A DNA stretch of 33,368 nt from Clostridiaceae bacterium. GTDB taxonomy: Bacteria > Bacillota > Clostridia > DSM-8532. The DNA lies in NCBI GenBank assembly GCA_012840245.1, contig DULR01000062.1, positions 1 through 33,368 on the forward strand, given 5' to 3'. The notes beneath the pieces were generated by a model, which saw only the letters and a list, made by a program, of their open reading frames with translations, searched no databases and was not told the DNA's origin. Positions 24,178-33,221 of this stretch are shown here, in pieces. The translations under genes were made by a program, and so were the position numbers. How positions within the stretch are numbered: position 1 is the first letter of the stretch; the number at the start of each line of letters is the position of its first letter.

Positions 24178-26541
24178 TTAATTTTCTATTTTATATGCTT
24201 CAAGCATATAAACCGTATGAGCATCCAACATCAGTGTCAATGTTTTCATGTCTTTCATCAGACCCAAATTCTCGATCCTGTAATTCCCTTCACTGTCAAA
24301 ACCGCTTAGCAATCTGATATTCCAGTCACCTTCGAATCCGTACGCCTTCAGATCAAGCTCAAATTCGGCTTCGACCGTCTCATCGGTGACATTTGCAAGC
24401 ATGACTGCCAGGGATCTTTCATTTTGGTCTGCAAATTCCCATGTGCTTGTGAATACAGAATCAACTTCATATTGTCCCTTTTCATTGTTTGAACTGTGAT
24501 TGTAATGATACCAGCTCAGTTTCTTTTTTGGAGCATCGATATCGACCGGCCGCCTCATTGTCCCATAGGCCAGATACCTGTTGCCGGCACCTGTTCTGAG
24601 AGCTGCGAACTGCGTTATATACTGTGCTCTTTCAGGACTGAACTCATAACCTCTCGGTCTGAATTTCCAATAATGCTCTTCAGGGGGAGTTTCCACTCCG
24701 TCTATGGCTTCCATGGGACTGTACTCATAGTTAAGCTCATAAAGCCCGCCCCATAAGTATGTTTTAGCGACGGTATGGTAAAACAGGTCGCCGATTTCTT
24801 CAACGAGCTTGCCCCAGCCATCCAGTCTCACAGGAGCATACTCGTGATAGACATAAGTAAACATGGGTATCATCTGTGCTTTTCCTGATTTCATCAAATT
24901 TCTGAATGGCCATGTCTCAAGGGCTGAGCTTGGTTGTGCCCAGGCTCTCGCCTGATAGTAGTCAAGAACATCGATCAGGGTTTCGTTTATCATTTCAGTA
25001 CCAAGAGGGATATATTTTCCTGCGGTTTCATTCAATGCTTCCTTAGTTTTCTGATATATCTCCCTGTAGCTCTCGGTCATGATCCTGCCCGCGCCTATAG
25101 GATGACCGTGTGTTGAACTCATGCATGTTTTTATCAGGTTATTTGCGGAAATGTCATAATACATCGAGTCGACAGAAGCTTCCTTATATACCTGCACATC
25201 TCTGTTAACATGCAGATTTTTCGTATAATCTGTGAACGGGCACAGCATATTGAAAGTATATTTGTCATGGCTTTTGGGATCGTCGGGCCAAAGGATGAGA
25301 TTCTTCCTGAGATTTGCACCGTCGCTCTTATTCGGGTCGACAAGGAAATCGAATTCAAACGGAGCAAAGTAATCTCCCTGGGCTTTGATCAACTCCAGAT
25401 TCTCCTTATTGAACTTCGTGGGTATCCAATCTTCATATCCTCCGGGAACACCCCTGTCAAATGTCTGGACATCATTGACCCAGTCTGGGCCAAGTATATG
25501 GAACACAGGTGTTTTTACAGTGTCATGGTACAACCTGATCCATTTTGTCCTGTCATAACCGGCATCAATTCCAAAGGTGGAGAGCCCTACTTCTTCCAGG
25601 AGCCATACAGCCTTGTCATTGTCTGCGCGATCTATGAGTCTTCCCTTTTGCGTCCACTTCTGCTTTACAGCCCACTCCTTGTAAATATCAGCAGCTTCAT
25701 ACCAGCTGTCTCCGTTTATCATCTTCACAATAAAAGGAAACTCAGCTTTCATTCCTTTATTGGGACCAATATCCTCATAACCGTACATAAGTGAGAGCTC
25801 CAGCTTGCCGCCATTCTTATAGAAGTTGAGCCACTTCTGATGGAAATCGCCGTCATATGCCGCACAATATAAGCCTCCGACGCCTTCTGCATAGTATGTA
25901 AAGAATTGCATCGATGCTCCAGAAAAGCTTTCAGGATAAGGCATATATCTCAGACCACCCATGTCTCCGATAAAGTTCTTGAGCGGGTTTTCTATCAATA
26001 AGCCTGTCACATATGGATGAGCAAGGTAGTCGTTTTGGCCGATCGAATTTATTCGCCCTATGATAGGGTACTCAACGGCATTGATGCCGCTGCTTGTCGA
26101 ATTTTCAAGTTCAGAAGTGAAAGATACCTGATCGGAACCATCTGCAAGTTCGATCCTGCCTTTCAGCCTGATCCCTTCTTCAATTTCCCACATCAATATA
26201 TAAGCCTGCCCATTCTCATATTCTTTATCCTTTTCATATGAGAATGAAGCAAACGAATCATTCAGCCTGCCGCCTCTGTCAATCCGAAATGGCTTTGCTG
26301 CCGTATCATCTACAAAACTTATATTTCGTTTGACATCTGTCAGTTTTGTTATACTGCCGTTGATCTGTGAGAAACCGATTTCAACAATACCATTGTCCAG
26401 AATAACCATATCGCCTTCGCTCCTTGTCTCAGTTTGAGGATTTTTATTTTGATCATCCTTTGATTGAGCACATCCGGTAAGAATCAAAAAAATTGCCATT
26501 ATTATATTTGCTAATCTTGCTTTCTTATAATATTTATCCAA
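24178..26541 (-). CDS. Secreted lipoprotein with DUF6259-like glycoside hydrolase architecture
   Basis: 787 residues. The N-terminus is a lipoprotein signal (basic start, hydrophobic run, LTGC with Cys24), so the protein is tethered outside the cell. It would be first in line to act on polymer before ABC uptake. Residues about 45-280 form a beta-rich N-domain (DNGIVEIGFSQINGSITKL, then ADGSDQVSFTSELENSTSSG). About 290-680 looks like a TIM barrel: DSWYEAADIYKEWAVKQKW, GLSTFGIDAGYD, YFAPFEFDFLVDPN, SVDSMYYDISANN and PLGTEMINETLIDVLDYYQA, several ending in acidic residues. A C-terminal beta domain follows (LAVMLANVTDETVEAEFEL). I associate this layout with DUF6259 proteins; catalytic residues are not proven. 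TTG 26541 is used as start, with GAGGTGAG before it. A perfect operator palindrome lies just upstream. Confidence 0.78.
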   Translation of the reverse strand: MDKYYKKARLANIIMAIFLILTGCAQSKDDQNKNPQTETRSEGDMVILDNGIVEIGFSQINGSITKLTDVKRNISFVDDTAAKPFRIDRGGRLNDSFASFSYEKDKEYENGQAYILMWEIEEGIRLKGRIELADGSDQVSFTSELENSTSSGINAVEYPIIGRINSIGQNDYLAHPYVTGLLIENPLKNFIGDMGGLRYMPYPESFSGASMQFFTYYAEGVGGLYCAAYDGDFHQKWLNFYKNGGKLELSLMYGYEDIGPNKGMKAEFPFIVKMINGDSWYEAADIYKEWAVKQKWTQKGRLIDRADNDKAVWLLEEVGLSTFGIDAGYDRTKWIRLYHDTVKTPVFHILGPDWVNDVQTFDRGVPGGYEDWIPTKFNKENLELIKAQGDYFAPFEFDFLVDPNKSDGANLRKNLILWPDDPKSHDKYTFNMLCPFTDYTKNLHVNRDVQVYKEASVDSMYYDISANNLIKTCMSSTHGHPIGAGRIMTESYREIYQKTKEALNETAGKYIPLGTEMINETLIDVLDYYQARAWAQPSSALETWPFRNLMKSGKAQMIPMFTYVYHEYAPVRLDGWGKLVEEIGDLFYHTVAKTYLWGGLYELNYEYSPMEAIDGVETPPEEHYWKFRPRGYEFSPERAQYITQFAALRTGAGNRYLAYGTMRRPVDIDAPKKKLSWYHYNHSSNNEKGQYEVDSVFTSTWEFADQNERSLAVMLANVTDETVEAEFELDLKAYGFEGDWNIRLLSGFDSEGNYRIENLGLMKDMKTLTLMLDAHTVYMLEAYKIEN

Positions 26542-26556
26542 TTTCTCACCTCAATT

Positions 26557-26574
26557 TATGACATCGATGTCATA
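26557..26574. promoter_or_regulatory. LacI-type operator, perfect 18-bp palindrome
   Basis: TATGACATC followed by its exact reverse complement GATGTCATA, with the central CG usual for LacI-family sites. It lies 15 bases ahead of the TTG start of the lipoprotein gene, in front of its RBS, where a bound repressor would block transcription of the operon. A/T-rich -10-like sequence (TATTATATG) abuts it on the upstream side of the minus strand. Confidence 0.82.
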
Positions 26575-26613
26575 TAATAAAAATGTAACATATAATAATG
26601 CAGGATCATAATT

Positions 26614-27621
26614 TTATTTCTTCCGGCTGCTCTCACGAACTACTAGTTGAGGCTCTAATCTGATAGTCTTTTTGTAGGTACGTCCATCCAAAATCCGTTC
26701 CATAAGAAGTGTTGCTGCATTTCTTCCGATCTCTTCCTGCCGCATGATGATAGATGTCAGCCCCGGACTGATATTTGCCGCCAGATCGGTATTGTCCATA
26801 CCGACTACAGAAATATCGTCAGGTATTCTGATTTTGTGTTCATTGCAGTACCGTATGAAACCGATCGCCATAAGATCATTGGCACATACGATCCCGGTAG
26901 GGATGTTCGATCTTGTCATCATAAGTTCGGCACACGCATATCCGCTGTCCATGGTATAATCTCCCACATAAACCTGGCGGTCGTCTATCTTCATGCCGGA
27001 CCTATCCATTTCATCCTTCCAGCCTTTGAAACGCTCCAAACTGGTCTGTTCTTTGATGTTCCCGCCAATGAAGGCAATGCGGTCATGCCCCTGTTCGATC
27101 AGATGTCTGGTCGCCAGCTGGATACCTTTATATGTGTCAACATAAACGTAGTCAAAATTATCATTTCCGTGAGGTGAATCATAACGGTTCGTCAAAACGA
27201 TAGGCATCCCGCTTTCATTGACTGCCTTGATATTGGTCTCACAGAAATTGAATGAAACCAGTATCATACCATCACCGTATTTTTCGCGTAATGTCTCTAT
27301 CATTCGGAGTTCTTCTTTAATATTGTGCTTGGTATAGCAAAGAAGAGTGTAATAGCCGTGCTTTTCAAAGATATCATTGGCACCCTTGATCATACCAAAA
27401 TAGAACGGGTTATAGATATCGGGAATGCAGAAAAGGATCTTTTCCGTCCGCTTGTTTTTCAATGTCTTGGCGGCATGTGTAGGAGTGTAATTCATTTCCT
27501 GCGCCGCTTTCAAAACTTTTTCCCTGCTTTCCTTGCTGCAGTAGCCTTTTCCGCTGAGCGCCCTTGCTACCGTTGAAGGTGACAGTCCTACTTTTTCAGC
27601 AATTTCGTAAATATTACTCAT
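26614..27621 (-). CDS. LacI family transcriptional regulator
   Basis: 335 residues. The N-terminal helix-turn-helix and hinge (MSNIYEIAEKVGLSPSTVAR onward, with ALSGKGYCSKESREKV and MNYTPTHAAKTL) follow the LacI/GalR pattern, including the hinge helix near 50-58. The rest is a periplasmic-binding-protein-like sugar sensor: ILFCIPDIYNPFYFGMIKGA, TGIVCANDLMAIGFIRYC and ISVVGMDNTDLAANISPGLTS. Full length for the family. RBS AAGAGGT precedes ATG 27621. A near-palindrome operator overlaps its own promoter, and a perfect version lies before the next operon, so it most likely represses itself and the sugar genes and is released by an unknown sugar ligand. Confidence 0.95.
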   Translation of the reverse strand: MSNIYEIAEKVGLSPSTVARALSGKGYCSKESREKVLKAAQEMNYTPTHAAKTLKNKRTEKILFCIPDIYNPFYFGMIKGANDIFEKHGYYTLLCYTKHNIKEELRMIETLREKYGDGMILVSFNFCETNIKAVNESGMPIVLTNRYDSPHGNDNFDYVYVDTYKGIQLATRHLIEQGHDRIAFIGGNIKEQTSLERFKGWKDEMDRSGMKIDDRQVYVGDYTMDSGYACAELMMTRSNIPTGIVCANDLMAIGFIRYCNEHKIRIPDDISVVGMDNTDLAANISPGLTSIIMRQEEIGRNAATLLMERILDGRTYKKTIRLEPQLVVRESSRKK

Positions 27622-27683
27622 TATTACCTCTTAATAAATAAATTCTACTGATGGTACAGGGTTTTAATGGAAATTACTGTTAT

Positions 27684-27699
27684 GTGACATCGATTTCAC
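27684..27699. promoter_or_regulatory. LacI-type operator at the repressor's own promoter
   Basis: GTGACATCGATTTCAC is a 16-bp palindrome with one mismatched pair. It shares the TGACATCGAT core with the perfect site at 26557-26574. It starts just downstream of the lacI -10 box, over the expected transcription start. Confidence 0.78.
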
Positions 27700-27703
27700 T
27701 TTT

Positions 27704-27733
27704 ATTATAATATACATTTTTTATTCGCGTCAA
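27704..27733 (-). promoter_or_regulatory. Sigma-A type promoter of the lacI gene
   Basis: Minus strand TTGACG (27733-27728), 18-base spacer, TATAAT (27709-27704); eleven of twelve consensus bases. Leader to the ATG about 75 bases, holding the operator. Confidence 0.8.
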
Positions 27734-27766
27734 TAGAATATTTGATTTAGAAACGACGGATTTTTA

Positions 27767-28927
27767 TCACATATTTATTTTCTTCTCCTTAAGTCTTCTG
27801 TTCGTGATCCGTCTGATGATCGTGTACAACACTGCAAACGCAGGAATGCCTATGAGCATGCCGGCAAGGCCGAAAAGACTTCCTCCCACGACCAGGGCGA
27901 AAAGAACCCAAAGACCGTCAAGTCCTATCGATTCACCTACTACCTTGGGGTATATGAGATTGTTTTCGAGCTGCTGCAGAACAACGATAAAAATAATAAA
28001 CCAGATCGCTTTCTGTGGCTGAGCCATCAATATTATGAACACGCTTGGAATCGCTCCGATCCAGGCTCCAAAAACAGGTATCAGTGCTGTAACGGCTATG
28101 ATAACACTGCAAAGCATGGCATACGGAAAGCCGAAAATCAGCATCCCTATGAATACCAGACAACCCAGGATCAGAGCCTCTATAGCCTGGCCTGATATAA
28201 AGCTCTGAAATGTCCTGTTCGCCTGAATGCCGATATCGATGACCTTGTTCGCGGTTTTCTGCGGAGTAAAGGCATACAGAAGCTTCTTCAGGATCGTTAT
28301 CATCTTCTCCTTTTTGGACAAAAGATAAATGGATATGATCAGTCCCATTATTATGTTTATGATCCCATTGGTAAGGCTCTTTGTGAAATTGTATATCTGC
28401 GGCAGCGCTGCAGAAATGAACTGGCTGCTTTTGGTTATGATCTCGTTCCAGTTAAGGGTGATATCATGCCATATCTCCCCCGAAAGGCCGAACCTGTCGG
28501 CCAGGCTATTTAAGAATTTGTTTATGGACTGAAGATAGTTACCCATATTGGAAGTGAGAGTAGATATGCTCTCTTCCAGCTGAGGTACAAGAAACAATGC
28601 AATAACTGTAAGAAAGGCAAATACTACGGCAAAGGTCGAAAAAATGGATAAAGGACGCAGCAGCTTTCTTGCCAGCGGTTTCCTTGAAATTTTCAATCTG
28701 ATGTAAAGCTTTCTTTCAAACAGGTTCATCAGAATGTTCAGCACATATGCAAACAGAATGCCCAAAATAAAAGGGCTCAATACAACTATGATTTTCCCTG
28801 CCAGGGCAAGCACTGCATCGATGTTCGAAACAGCAAGATACAACAGGATCGCATAGGTAATAAGGAACATATACCCCTTTAGCCTGCTGCCCATCTCATT
28901 TACCCTGAATTTTTCATCCTCTTTCAT
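27767..28927 (-). CDS. AI-2E family transporter (TqsA/YdiK/YtvI-like)
   Basis: 386-residue polytopic membrane protein of the autoinducer-2 exporter (AI-2E) family, about eight helices. The layout is two N-terminal helix pairs (LSPFILGILFAYVLNILMN), a hydrophilic middle (residues about 115-180), then NIIMGLIISIYLLSKKEKM and a C-terminal cluster. The cluster contains GFPYAMLCSVIIAVTALIPV, FGAWIGAIPS and LENNLIYPKVVG, the last being the most conserved family stretch. Members have also been linked to Na+/H+ antiport, so the substrate here is open. ATG 28927 follows GGGAG. It lies 19 bases after the P-type ATPase gene, hence one operon. Confidence 0.88.
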   Translation of the reverse strand: MKEDEKFRVNEMGSRLKGYMFLITYAILLYLAVSNIDAVLALAGKIIVVLSPFILGILFAYVLNILMNLFERKLYIRLKISRKPLARKLLRPLSIFSTFAVVFAFLTVIALFLVPQLEESISTLTSNMGNYLQSINKFLNSLADRFGLSGEIWHDITLNWNEIITKSSQFISAALPQIYNFTKSLTNGIINIIMGLIISIYLLSKKEKMITILKKLLYAFTPQKTANKVIDIGIQANRTFQSFISGQAIEALILGCLVFIGMLIFGFPYAMLCSVIIAVTALIPVFGAWIGAIPSVFIILMAQPQKAIWFIIFIVVLQQLENNLIYPKVVGESIGLDGLWVLFALVVGGSLFGLAGMLIGIPAFAVLYTIIRRITNRRLKEKKINM

Positions 28928-28946
28928 CTGTCATCACTCCCAGGTA

Positions 28947-31562
28947 TCACTTTTTCGCTGTTTTACTGCTTATAAGTTTTTCTGTTTCAACTACAGGTAT
29001 TATTAATATGGACAATCCCAATGAAATCAACAAATCCGTTGCTGATAAAGCAGTAAGTTCAAATACTGTGTTCAGCCCCGGGACATAGATAACGGTCAAG
29101 GTGAGCACGAATGAAGCCAGCATGGCCAGCAGCAAAAATGTGTTCTGTCCTTTTACAGTGAAAATGGAATGTGTGCTTGACCTTAAATTGAGGGAATGGA
29201 ATATCTCACACATCGAAAGTGTCATAAACGCCATGGTCATAGCGGTTACCTGCCTTGCTTCTCCTGACAGGGAAGTATTGAAATATCCTGTCAGGAATGA
29301 TATCAGGGTCAGAATGGCTATAATAACTCCCTGATATATGATCCTTGTACCCAGTCTGTTGGCAAATATACCTTCTTTGGGATCCCGCGGAGGTTTTTCC
29401 ATAATATCTTTTTCAGCCTTCTCCAACCCCAGGGCGATTGCAGGGAATGTATCGGTCACCAGATTTATCCAAAGGATATGGATAGGAGAAAACAGCTTCA
29501 GGTTCATCAATGTTGCCGCAAAAAGCGCTACGACCTCACTGAGATTCGATGACAGCAAGAACTGGATGGATTTTCTTACATTGTCATATATCCTGCGCCC
29601 TTCCTCCACGGCATATACTATCGTTGCAAAATTGTCGTCTGCAAGGACCATATCGGAGACACTCTTGCTTACGTCGGTGCCGGTTATTCCCATTCCAACA
29701 CCTATATCCGCAGTCTTCAGCGCAGGGGCATCATTTACTCCGTCTCCTGTCATGGCGGTTATTTTGCCTTTTTTCTTCCATGCGTTAACAATCCTGACCT
29801 TATGCTCGGGCTGAACGCGGGCATAAACAGAGTATCTGTCAATATTAGCTTCAAACTCCTCGTCTGACATTTTTGACATCTCAGAGCCTGTTATGGCCTG
29901 GCTGTCATCAGTTATTATGCCCAGCTCTTTAGCTATCGCTACAGCCGTATCCCTGTGGTCGCCCGTTATCATGATGGGGCGGATCCCTGCCGTACGGCAC
30001 TCATCAATTGCAGCCTTGACTTCGGGGCGCACAGGGTCTATCATGCCGGTCAATCCGATGAAGATCATGTCATTTTCTATGTGCTCAGGAGAAATATCCT
30101 GTGGCAGCGTATCCCAGTACCTCATGGCCGAACCGAGCACTCTCAATGCTTTCCCTGCCATTTCCCTGTTTCTGTCCATGACCTGCTGCCGAAGCTCGTC
30201 ATTCAGTGCCACCTCTCCATGGACTGTAAGCATATGGGTGCATTTTTTCAGAAGTTCGTCCGGAGCGCCCTTTGTATACTGAACAAATCTGCTTTCGGTC
30301 TTATGGATGGTAGACATCATCTTTCTCATGGAATCAAAAGGAGCCTCAGCTACACGTGGCAGCTTCTTTTCCAGTTCATTTTTGTTTTTACCTGCATCAA
30401 GCGCAAACTTTACAAGAGCACTTTCAGTAGGCTCACCGACAATACTCCCATCCTCATCTGAAAGGGAAGCATCGTTGCAAAGTGCCATTGACAGAACAAG
30501 CTGGTTCTCATAACCAAAGCTGTCCACTACAGTCATCTTGTTCTGGGTGAGGGTACCTGTCTTATCCGAACATATCACCTGAGTACAGCCAAGGGTCTCA
30601 ACTGCAGTAAGTTTCCTTATTATCGCATTTCTTTTCGACATCTTCGTTACGCCGATGGATAAAACGACTGTTACGACAGCCACCAGGCCTTCAGGGACAG
30701 CAGCAACAGCAAGGCTGATGGCCAGAAGGAACATTTCCAGAACATGACCACCTGCAAAGCCACCGTTCCTCAATACACTGAATATGAAAATAAAAACGGA
30801 TATAAATAAAACTCCGACGCTTAACACTTTACTGAGAGCGGCAAGTTTTTTCTGAAGCGGTGTCTTGTCTTCATCTGTCCTTGATATGATACCCGCTATT
30901 TTCCCCATTTCTGTGGACATTCCCGTTTCCACGACAATGCCTTCGCCGCGGCCATATACCACATTGGTTCCCATGTACGCCATATTGTGGCGATCGCCCA
31001 GAGGAACATCATCGTCGTTCGAAGGGGCAATAACATCATGAGTCTTTTCTACAGGAACTGATTCTCCTGTCAGTGAAGCTTCCTCGATCTTCAGGCTGGA
31101 GGAATGTATGATCCTCATATCTGCAGGAATTGCATCTCCCGCTTCAAGCAGCACGATATCTCCCGGGACTATTTCCTCAGATTTGAGCTTTATCACATGA
31201 CCGTTCCTTTTGACTCTCGAATACGGTGAAGACATTTGCTGCAGGGCTTCGATGGCTTTTTCAGCCTTTCCCTCCTGCACGACTCCCAAAACCGAATTAA
31301 GAACGACCACAGACAATATGATAATCATGTCGGCAATTTCCGAAACTGCGCCGGATATAACAGCAGCTGCTATAAGAACGATGACCATCGGGTCTGCAAG
31401 CTGCCCCAAAAACCGGGCAAGAAGAGTCTTTTTCTGTCCTTCAGCCAGTTTGTTCCTGCCATATTTTTCTAGTCTATGTGCAGCCTCTGATGTATCCAGA
31501 CCATTCAGTGATGTGCTATAATGGTCAAGCACAGTCTCAATGCTTTCCAAATAGTGCTTCAT
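28947..31562 (-). CDS. P-type Ca2+-transporting ATPase (type II)
   Basis: 871-residue cation pump that exports Ca2+ at the expense of ATP, with about ten helices. The sections are an N-terminal cation ATPase domain, the actuator with LTGES (about 164-168), and helix 4 VPEGL (289-293), a Ca2+ ligand segment. Next come the phosphorylation site CSDKTGTLTQ (Asp333), MITGDHRDTA, and the hinge MTGDGVNDAPALK. Then come helix 5 NLSEVVALF and helix 6 NLVTDTFPAIALGLE, which carry the Asn/Glu and Asn-Thr-Asp ligands expected of SERCA-like and PMR1-like Ca2+ pumps. It is of bacterial Ca2+-ATPase size and has no C-terminal regulatory extension. ATG 31562 has AAAGGGG upstream. Overlapping, weak divergent promoter elements lie near 31640-31650. 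Other type II ions (Mn2+, Na+) cannot be excluded. Confidence 0.92.
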   Translation of the reverse strand: MKHYLESIETVLDHYSTSLNGLDTSEAAHRLEKYGRNKLAEGQKKTLLARFLGQLADPMVIVLIAAAVISGAVSEIADMIIILSVVVLNSVLGVVQEGKAEKAIEALQQMSSPYSRVKRNGHVIKLKSEEIVPGDIVLLEAGDAIPADMRIIHSSSLKIEEASLTGESVPVEKTHDVIAPSNDDDVPLGDRHNMAYMGTNVVYGRGEGIVVETGMSTEMGKIAGIISRTDEDKTPLQKKLAALSKVLSVGVLFISVFIFIFSVLRNGGFAGGHVLEMFLLAISLAVAAVPEGLVAVVTVVLSIGVTKMSKRNAIIRKLTAVETLGCTQVICSDKTGTLTQNKMTVVDSFGYENQLVLSMALCNDASLSDEDGSIVGEPTESALVKFALDAGKNKNELEKKLPRVAEAPFDSMRKMMSTIHKTESRFVQYTKGAPDELLKKCTHMLTVHGEVALNDELRQQVMDRNREMAGKALRVLGSAMRYWDTLPQDISPEHIENDMIFIGLTGMIDPVRPEVKAAIDECRTAGIRPIMITGDHRDTAVAIAKELGIITDDSQAITGSEMSKMSDEEFEANIDRYSVYARVQPEHKVRIVNAWKKKGKITAMTGDGVNDAPALKTADIGVGMGITGTDVSKSVSDMVLADDNFATIVYAVEEGRRIYDNVRKSIQFLLSSNLSEVVALFAATLMNLKLFSPIHILWINLVTDTFPAIALGLEKAEKDIMEKPPRDPKEGIFANRLGTRIIYQGVIIAILTLISFLTGYFNTSLSGEARQVTAMTMAFMTLSMCEIFHSLNLRSSTHSIFTVKGQNTFLLLAMLASFVLTLTVIYVPGLNTVFELTALSATDLLISLGLSILIIPVVETEKLISSKTAKK

Positions 31563-31644
31563 AAAGTCTAAGGCCCCTTTCTCAATGTTTGTTCTGGTTT
31601 CATAAGATCTGATTCAAATGATAGCAATGGCACCCAACCTATAG

Positions 31645-31650
31645 TATAAT
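31645..31650 (+). promoter_or_regulatory. -10 box candidate of the SLH-like lipoprotein gene
   Basis: TATAAT lies about 117 bases ahead of the ATG at 31767; the -35 region (TAGCAA at 17 bases) is weak. On the other strand a TATACT at almost the same place could serve the ATPase gene. Confidence 0.35.
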
Positions 31651-31766
31651 AAATAGTGGGCATTAATTTAAGTATATACCACTATTTTAAAGTAATATTC
31701 TACAGGTTTTTCGGCTTTTATCCGACATATCTATCAGAGAAAAACATATCACGGGGGAATAAAGTG

Positions 31767-33095
31767 ATGAAAATAAGGGGCGGCATACTCTTAATCATTC
31801 TGATCGTTTCAGTCTCGATCATCTCATGCACTCCGAAATTCATGAAACCTGACAGGGATCAAAGCACCGGAATAGAAATAAATCAATATTCTTCAGAAGA
31901 GCTTCTTACCGCATACAAAAAGAACATCGAAGCCGAAGCCGCTGAATTGCCTTCCCCTCTCGAAAAAGAAACTGAAGGACTGAGATATATCCTTGATCCT
32001 TATCTCAAAGTGGACAGCGCTTTGTTTATCGGTGAGGATAAAAAGGAATTCCTGGAGATAAATATGCTGAGCAATGAAAGTCCTTATCTTCCTGTAACAG
32101 CTGAAAACTGGGAAAAAGTCGTTCAAATAATTTTTTCCTTTCATGAAGACGAAAGGCAATCCTTAAAAATGTACATTCGTGATTTTTCCAAAGATGATCA
32201 GATAGAAAGACAATATGCTGTATCAGGCCTCATGAAGCTGTTATCCCTGAAATATCCCCTTTCTTTGGGCGGTGATGCAGCAAGCCTGCAGAAATCTGAA
32301 GTGATATCCGATCTGACTGATATTGACGACAGTCATCAGGAACTTGTACGACAAGCGTATTGTCTGGGTTTTACAGACTTTACGGTGGACAAAAACAAGC
32401 TTTTCAGACCATTCGATTCCTTAAACCTGGCGGAAGCAGTCTCCATGCTTTACAGGATACTCTCAAATCTTGGACTGCCTGCCTCTGATCCGGCTGATGA
32501 GCCTGACAACAGACAGATACCGGCCGATGAAGGCGAAAACTTGCCTGAAGTTGATACCAACACTCTTACAGTTGAAAAAATATTGCTTGAATACAACGAA
32601 TTCAAGGCAGACCTACAGAACAGCATCATATCATCCAGCAAAAAAAGGCTGGAGATGCTCAAGTTGGCCGAAGGCGTCATTGGAACGGACCTGTATGAAT
32701 ATCATGCCGTAGATAAGCCTATAAGCATAGAGCAATGGGCAAAATTAATGAATCAGGTGTTCGGTCTGGAATCAAACGAGATCGATCCCTATTTAAGCAT
32801 GGGAACAGACGGGATCCTTGTCTATGACATAGCTGCGATCAGTATCATGAAAGCATCCAATAAGCTGATCGGATACGATCCCAGGGATGCGACCGAAAAA
32901 GAGCTTGAGGAAGCACGGGCAGCCATCCCCCAGTTCGATACGGCAAGGGATGTGAGCAAATTTGCGCAGATGTTCTCATCAGGTTTGCTGGAGGGACTTT
33001 ATAATATACCTGGTTTTACTCCCCAAAGACCTGTAAGTGAAATAGAAGCTCTTCTGCTCGTCAAGCGGATAACTGAGATGTATAAAATAAAGTAA
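31767..33095 (+). CDS. Lipoprotein with S-layer-homology-like segments, function unknown
   Basis: 442 residues. ATG 31767 is chosen over the longer frame to 31656: GGGGGAA lies eight bases upstream, and the residues from this Met form a clean lipoprotein signal, basic start and hydrophobic run into SIISC with Cys21. Three segments resemble SLH repeats or their degenerate forms: FRPFDSLNLAEAVSMLYRIL, the region beginning KPISIEQWAKLMNQVFG, and the very C-terminal PVSEIEALLLVKRITEMYKI. A linker rich in Pro, Asp and Glu separates the first and second. Such segments bind secondary cell-wall polymers, which suggests a protein linking membrane and wall. No catalytic domain is seen. It is followed at once by the intergenic repeat. 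Confidence 0.72.
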   Translation: MKIRGGILLIILIVSVSIISCTPKFMKPDRDQSTGIEINQYSSEELLTAYKKNIEAEAAELPSPLEKETEGLRYILDPYLKVDSALFIGEDKKEFLEINMLSNESPYLPVTAENWEKVVQIIFSFHEDERQSLKMYIRDFSKDDQIERQYAVSGLMKLLSLKYPLSLGGDAASLQKSEVISDLTDIDDSHQELVRQAYCLGFTDFTVDKNKLFRPFDSLNLAEAVSMLYRILSNLGLPASDPADEPDNRQIPADEGENLPEVDTNTLTVEKILLEYNEFKADLQNSIISSSKKRLEMLKLAEGVIGTDLYEYHAVDKPISIEQWAKLMNQVFGLESNEIDPYLSMGTDGILVYDIAAISIMKASNKLIGYDPRDATEKELEEARAAIPQFDTARDVSKFAQMFSSGLLEGLYNIPGFTPQRPVSEIEALLLVKRITEMYKIK

Positions 33096-33107
33096 GCCTG
33101 CCCTTTA

Positions 33108-33202
33108 TGTCATCCTGAACCTATTTAAGGATCTTGAAGATTCTTCGGTCGGGACGACTTTAGTCGTAACGATTTTAATCGTTTCGTCCCATCAGAATGA
33201 CA
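33108..33202. repeat. Intergenic palindromic repeat with TGTCATYCTGA ends and nested hairpins
   Basis: Bounded by TGTCATCCTGA (33108-33118) and TCAGAATGACA (33192-33202), inverted repeats with one mismatch. Inside, GGGACG (33151-33156) pairs with CGTCCC (33185-33190). Between them are two near-perfect small hairpins, ACGACT/AGTCGT (33154-33167) and AACGATT/AATCGTT (33168-33183). The ends and the GGATCTTGAAGATTCTTCGG segment resemble a short repeat seen scattered in many bacterial genomes. Confidence 0.7.
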
Positions 33203-33221
33203 GGGTATTTTATACAGGTGT

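Noticed and set aside
27767..28927. Reading the AI-2E family protein as an autoinducer-2 exporter
   Set aside because: Family name only; members also act in ion antiport, and no lux or lsr gene lies nearby, so substrate is left open.
29893..30461. Plus-strand reading frames inside the calcium ATPase gene
   Set aside because: Antisense shadows; the ATPase motifs on the minus strand are complete.
31656..31766. Longer start of the SLH-like lipoprotein
   Set aside because: No RBS before it, and the lipoprotein signal begins at the ATG at 31767, which has GGGGGAA at the right distance.
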